Shown: positions 24,083 to 25,889 of the stretch, piece after piece
Position numbering within the stretch: the first letter of the stretch is position 1
Layout: each line of letters opens with the position of its first letter
Origin: Azonexaceae bacterium
GTDB taxonomy: Bacteria > Pseudomonadota > Gammaproteobacteria > Burkholderiales > Rhodocyclaceae
Length of the DNA: 25,889 nucleotides
Direction: 5' to 3'
NCBI GenBank assembly: GCA_009469685.1
Contig: SSTA01000168.1
Location: 1 to 25,889, forward strand
Position numbers and translations under genes: made by a program
Notes under the pieces: generated by a model
Database searches by the model: none
What the model saw: the letters and a program-made list of their open reading frames with translations, nothing else
What the model was told of the DNA's origin: nothing

Positions 24083-25237
24083 ATGCTTCGCCTGCGCACC
24101 CTGAGCATCGCCGACACCGCCGCCCTGGACCACGTCCGCCAGTTCTTCCGGAGCTACGTAGCCTGGCTGGGCGTAGACCTCAATTACGAGAATTTCGACC
24201 GCGAGATGGCGGCCCTGCCCGGCAGCTACGCCGAGCCCGCGGGGCGCCTGTTCTACGCCGAGGTCGACGGCAACCCTGCCGGCTGCGTCGGCGTGCGCCC
24301 TTACGGCGAGGGAGGCAGCTGCGAGATGAAGCGTCTCTACGTCAGTCCCGAGTACCGCAATCGGGGGATCGGGAAGCTCCTCGCGCAAGCTGCAATCAGC
24401 GCCGCCAAGGACATGGGCTATCGTCGCCTCTTGGTGGATACCATGCCCGGCATGCGCATGGCGGTGCGCCTCTACCGGGAATTGGGTTTCACCGAAACGC
24501 CCTGTTACTACCAGACCCCGGTGGAGGGCATGATGTTCCTGGCCCTCGACCTGGAGAACTGGACTCCGGAGGAGAAGCACAACGAGAACCTGGATCATCT
24601 CTTCGATTTCAACCGCAGCTGGGCTCGTCAGATGCAGGAGCGGGACCCGGAATACTTTGACCGCCTTTCCCAGCTCCAGGCTCCGGACTACCTGTGGATC
24701 GGATGTTCCGATTCCCGCGTGCCGGCGAACCAGATTGTCGGCTTGCTGCCGGGGGAGGTGTTCGTCCACCGCAATATCGCCAACGTGGTGGTGCATACCG
24801 ACCTCAATTGCCAATCGGTGATTCAGTTCGCCGTCGACGTGCTGCGGGTCAAGCACATCATGATCGTCGGCCACTACGGATGCGGCGGCGTGCGGGCCGT
24901 GGTGGACAACCAGTGGGTCGGCCTGGTCAACCTTTGGCTGCGTCATGTGGAGGACGTGCGCAACAAGCATCGCCGCGCTCTCGAAGCCCTGCCCCTGGAA
25001 CAACGCTACGACCGCCTCTGCGAATTGAACGTCATCGAGCAGGTAGTGAATCTGTGCCGCACCAATGTGGTCCAGGACGCCTGGAACCGCAATCAGAAGC
25101 TCACCGTGCATGGCTGGATCTACGGCCTCAAGGACGGACGGATCAAGAATCTGGGCCTCACCGCTCAGGGTACCGACGCCCTGGAACGCCGCTACGTCGA
25201 GGCCCTGGCCGCCCTCGACGTGACTCCGCCCCTATGA
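24083..25237 (+). CDS. GNAT N-acetyltransferase-beta-carbonic anhydrase fusion protein
   Basis: One open frame of 384 residues. Residues 1-157 form a GNAT domain: MKRLYVSPEYRNRGIGKLL (82-100) is the acetyl-CoA-binding motif A, followed by LVDTMPGMRMAVRLYRELGF. After a linker (about 158-168) comes a complete beta-carbonic anhydrase, about 216 residues, close to E. coli Can (220). Zinc ligands are C208, H264 and C267 with D210/R212 of the CSDSR motif; HYGCGGV is intact. W205, R230 and Y347 align with the bicarbonate inhibitory site of type II enzymes. No start codon lies at the junction, so the anhydrase is not separately translated from a usual site. It hydrates CO2 to bicarbonate; the GNAT substrate is unknown. 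ATG 24083 has GGAA upstream. It sits four bases before the thiolase gene. Confidence 0.9.
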   Translation: MLRLRTLSIADTAALDHVRQFFRSYVAWLGVDLNYENFDREMAALPGSYAEPAGRLFYAEVDGNPAGCVGVRPYGEGGSCEMKRLYVSPEYRNRGIGKLLAQAAISAAKDMGYRRLLVDTMPGMRMAVRLYRELGFTETPCYYQTPVEGMMFLALDLENWTPEEKHNENLDHLFDFNRSWARQMQERDPEYFDRLSQLQAPDYLWIGCSDSRVPANQIVGLLPGEVFVHRNIANVVVHTDLNCQSVIQFAVDVLRVKHIMIVGHYGCGGVRAVVDNQWVGLVNLWLRHVEDVRNKHRRALEALPLEQRYDRLCELNVIEQVVNLCRTNVVQDAWNRNQKLTVHGWIYGLKDGRIKNLGLTAQGTDALERRYVEALAALDVTPPL

Positions 25238-25241
25238 CCCC

Positions 25242-25889
25242 ATGATCGATCCCGTCGTCATCGTCTCGGCCGCCCGTACCCCCATCGGGGCGTTCCAGGG
25301 TGCCCTGGCGGGACTGACGGCGACCGAGCTCGGGGCTGCCGCCGTACAAGCTGCGGTCCGCCGAGCCGGAATCGACCCGGCGATTCTGGATGAGGCGATC
25401 CTGGGTTGCATCCTCACCGCGGGACTCGGCCAGGCCCCAGCCCGGCAGGCCGCCCTGGCCGCCGGACTGCCCCAGTCGGTGGCTTGCACCACGGTAAACA
25501 AGGTCTGCGGATCGGCGCTCAAGGCAATCATGCTGGGTCACGACGCCATCGTTGCCGGTTCTGCGGCGGTGGTCGTCGCCGGCGGTATGGAATCGATGAG
25601 CAACGCGCCCTACTTGTTGCCCCGAGCCCGGTCCGGTTACCGCCTGGGGCACGACCAGGTCCTCGACCACATGTTCCTCGATGGGCTGGAGGATGCGTAT
25701 GGGCCCGAGACGCGCGGCAAGCTCATGGGCTGCTTTGCCGAGGACTGCGCCTCCCGGCTGGGGATTTCCCGCGAGGAACAGGATGCCTGGGCTTTGCGTT
25801 CCGCCTCCCGCGCACAACAGGCGGCTGCGGACGGCGCCTTCGCCTGGGAGATCGAACCGGTGCTCGTTCCCGGCAAGGCCGGCGAACGG
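25242..25889 (+). CDS. Acetyl-CoA acetyltransferase (thiolase), N-terminal part, cut by the right edge
   Basis: From ATG 25242 the frame stays open for 216 codons to the window end. It begins MIDPVVIVSAARTPIGAFQG, the thiolase N-terminus. C89 in TTVNKVCGSALKAI is the nucleophile at the position usual for biosynthetic-type thiolases, and VVAGGMESMSNAPYLLP is also conserved, as is the loop region GLEDAYGPETRGKLMGCFAE. The His and second Cys of the C-terminal half lie outside the window. The enzyme interconverts acetyl-CoA and acetoacetyl-CoA; in this context it may serve leucine or short-chain acyl catabolism, or feed 3-hydroxybutyrate synthesis. It starts four bases after the fusion-protein stop, so the two are probably co-translated. 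Confidence 0.95.
   Translation, partial: MIDPVVIVSAARTPIGAFQGALAGLTATELGAAAVQAAVRRAGIDPAILDEAILGCILTAGLGQAPARQAALAAGLPQSVACTTVNKVCGSALKAIMLGHDAIVAGSAAVVVAGGMESMSNAPYLLPRARSGYRLGHDQVLDHMFLDGLEDAYGPETRGKLMGCFAEDCASRLGISREEQDAWALRSASRAQQAAADGAFAWEIEPVLVPGKAGER

Overview
The window is about 26 kb of high-GC, densely coded chromosome from a betaproteobacterium. The protein families (class I PHA synthase, isovaleryl-CoA dehydrogenase, UbiU/UbiV/UbiT, GatCAB, MreBCD-PBP2-RodA) and their arrangement suggest Rhodocyclales or a close relative, but this placement is an inference without database comparison. No rRNA, tRNA, CRISPR array, insertion sequence or phage module is visible. No stretch longer than 300 bases lacks a gene.

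Layout, left to right. (1) Positions 1-1184, minus strand: a YqjD/YqjE/YqjK-type inner-membrane stress cluster, continuing into an unrecognised gene cut by the left edge. (2) 1260-3375: exodeoxyribonuclease III, divergent from pyrE, which is followed by an exported DUF4124-like coiled-coil protein. (3) 3399-7201, minus strand: gatC, gatA, a small lipoprotein gene and gatB, the tRNA-dependent amidotransferase with an extra gene between gatA and gatB. (4) 7326-13911, plus strand: the rod-shape operon mreB-mreC-mreD-mrdA-rodA-rlpA. (5) 13898-14797, minus strand: a response regulator with an ATPase output domain, overlapping the end of rlpA. (6) 14953-17342, plus strand: ubiU-ubiV-ubiT, the oxygen-independent ubiquinone pathway, behind a near-consensus FNR/ANR box placed for a class II activated promoter. 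(7) 17479-19016, minus strand: a second response regulator preceded by a MoaD/ThiS-like protein without the usual Gly-Gly tail. (8) 19211-19681: an OmpA-domain protein ending at a strong bidirectional terminator shared with phaC. (9) 19783-22674, minus strand: PHA synthase preceded by a metallo-beta-lactamase-fold hydrolase. (10) 22770-25889, plus strand: isovaleryl-CoA dehydrogenase, a single-frame GNAT acetyltransferase-beta-carbonic anhydrase fusion, and the first 216 codons of an acetyl-CoA acetyltransferase.

How they fit together. The right end looks like branched-chain acyl-CoA (leucine) catabolism: the dehydrogenase yields methylcrotonyl-CoA, the next enzyme of that pathway is a bicarbonate-dependent biotin carboxylase (not in the window), and a carbonic anhydrase could supply its bicarbonate. 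The thiolase links acetyl-CoA with acetoacetyl-CoA, a precursor of the polyhydroxybutyrate that PhaC polymerises. The ubi operon with its FNR-like promoter points to an organism that respires without oxygen as well as with it.

Most notable items: the GNAT-carbonic anhydrase fusion, the FNR-type promoter of ubiUVT, the two orphan response regulators on either side of that operon, and the MoaD-like protein without a sulfur-carrier tail.
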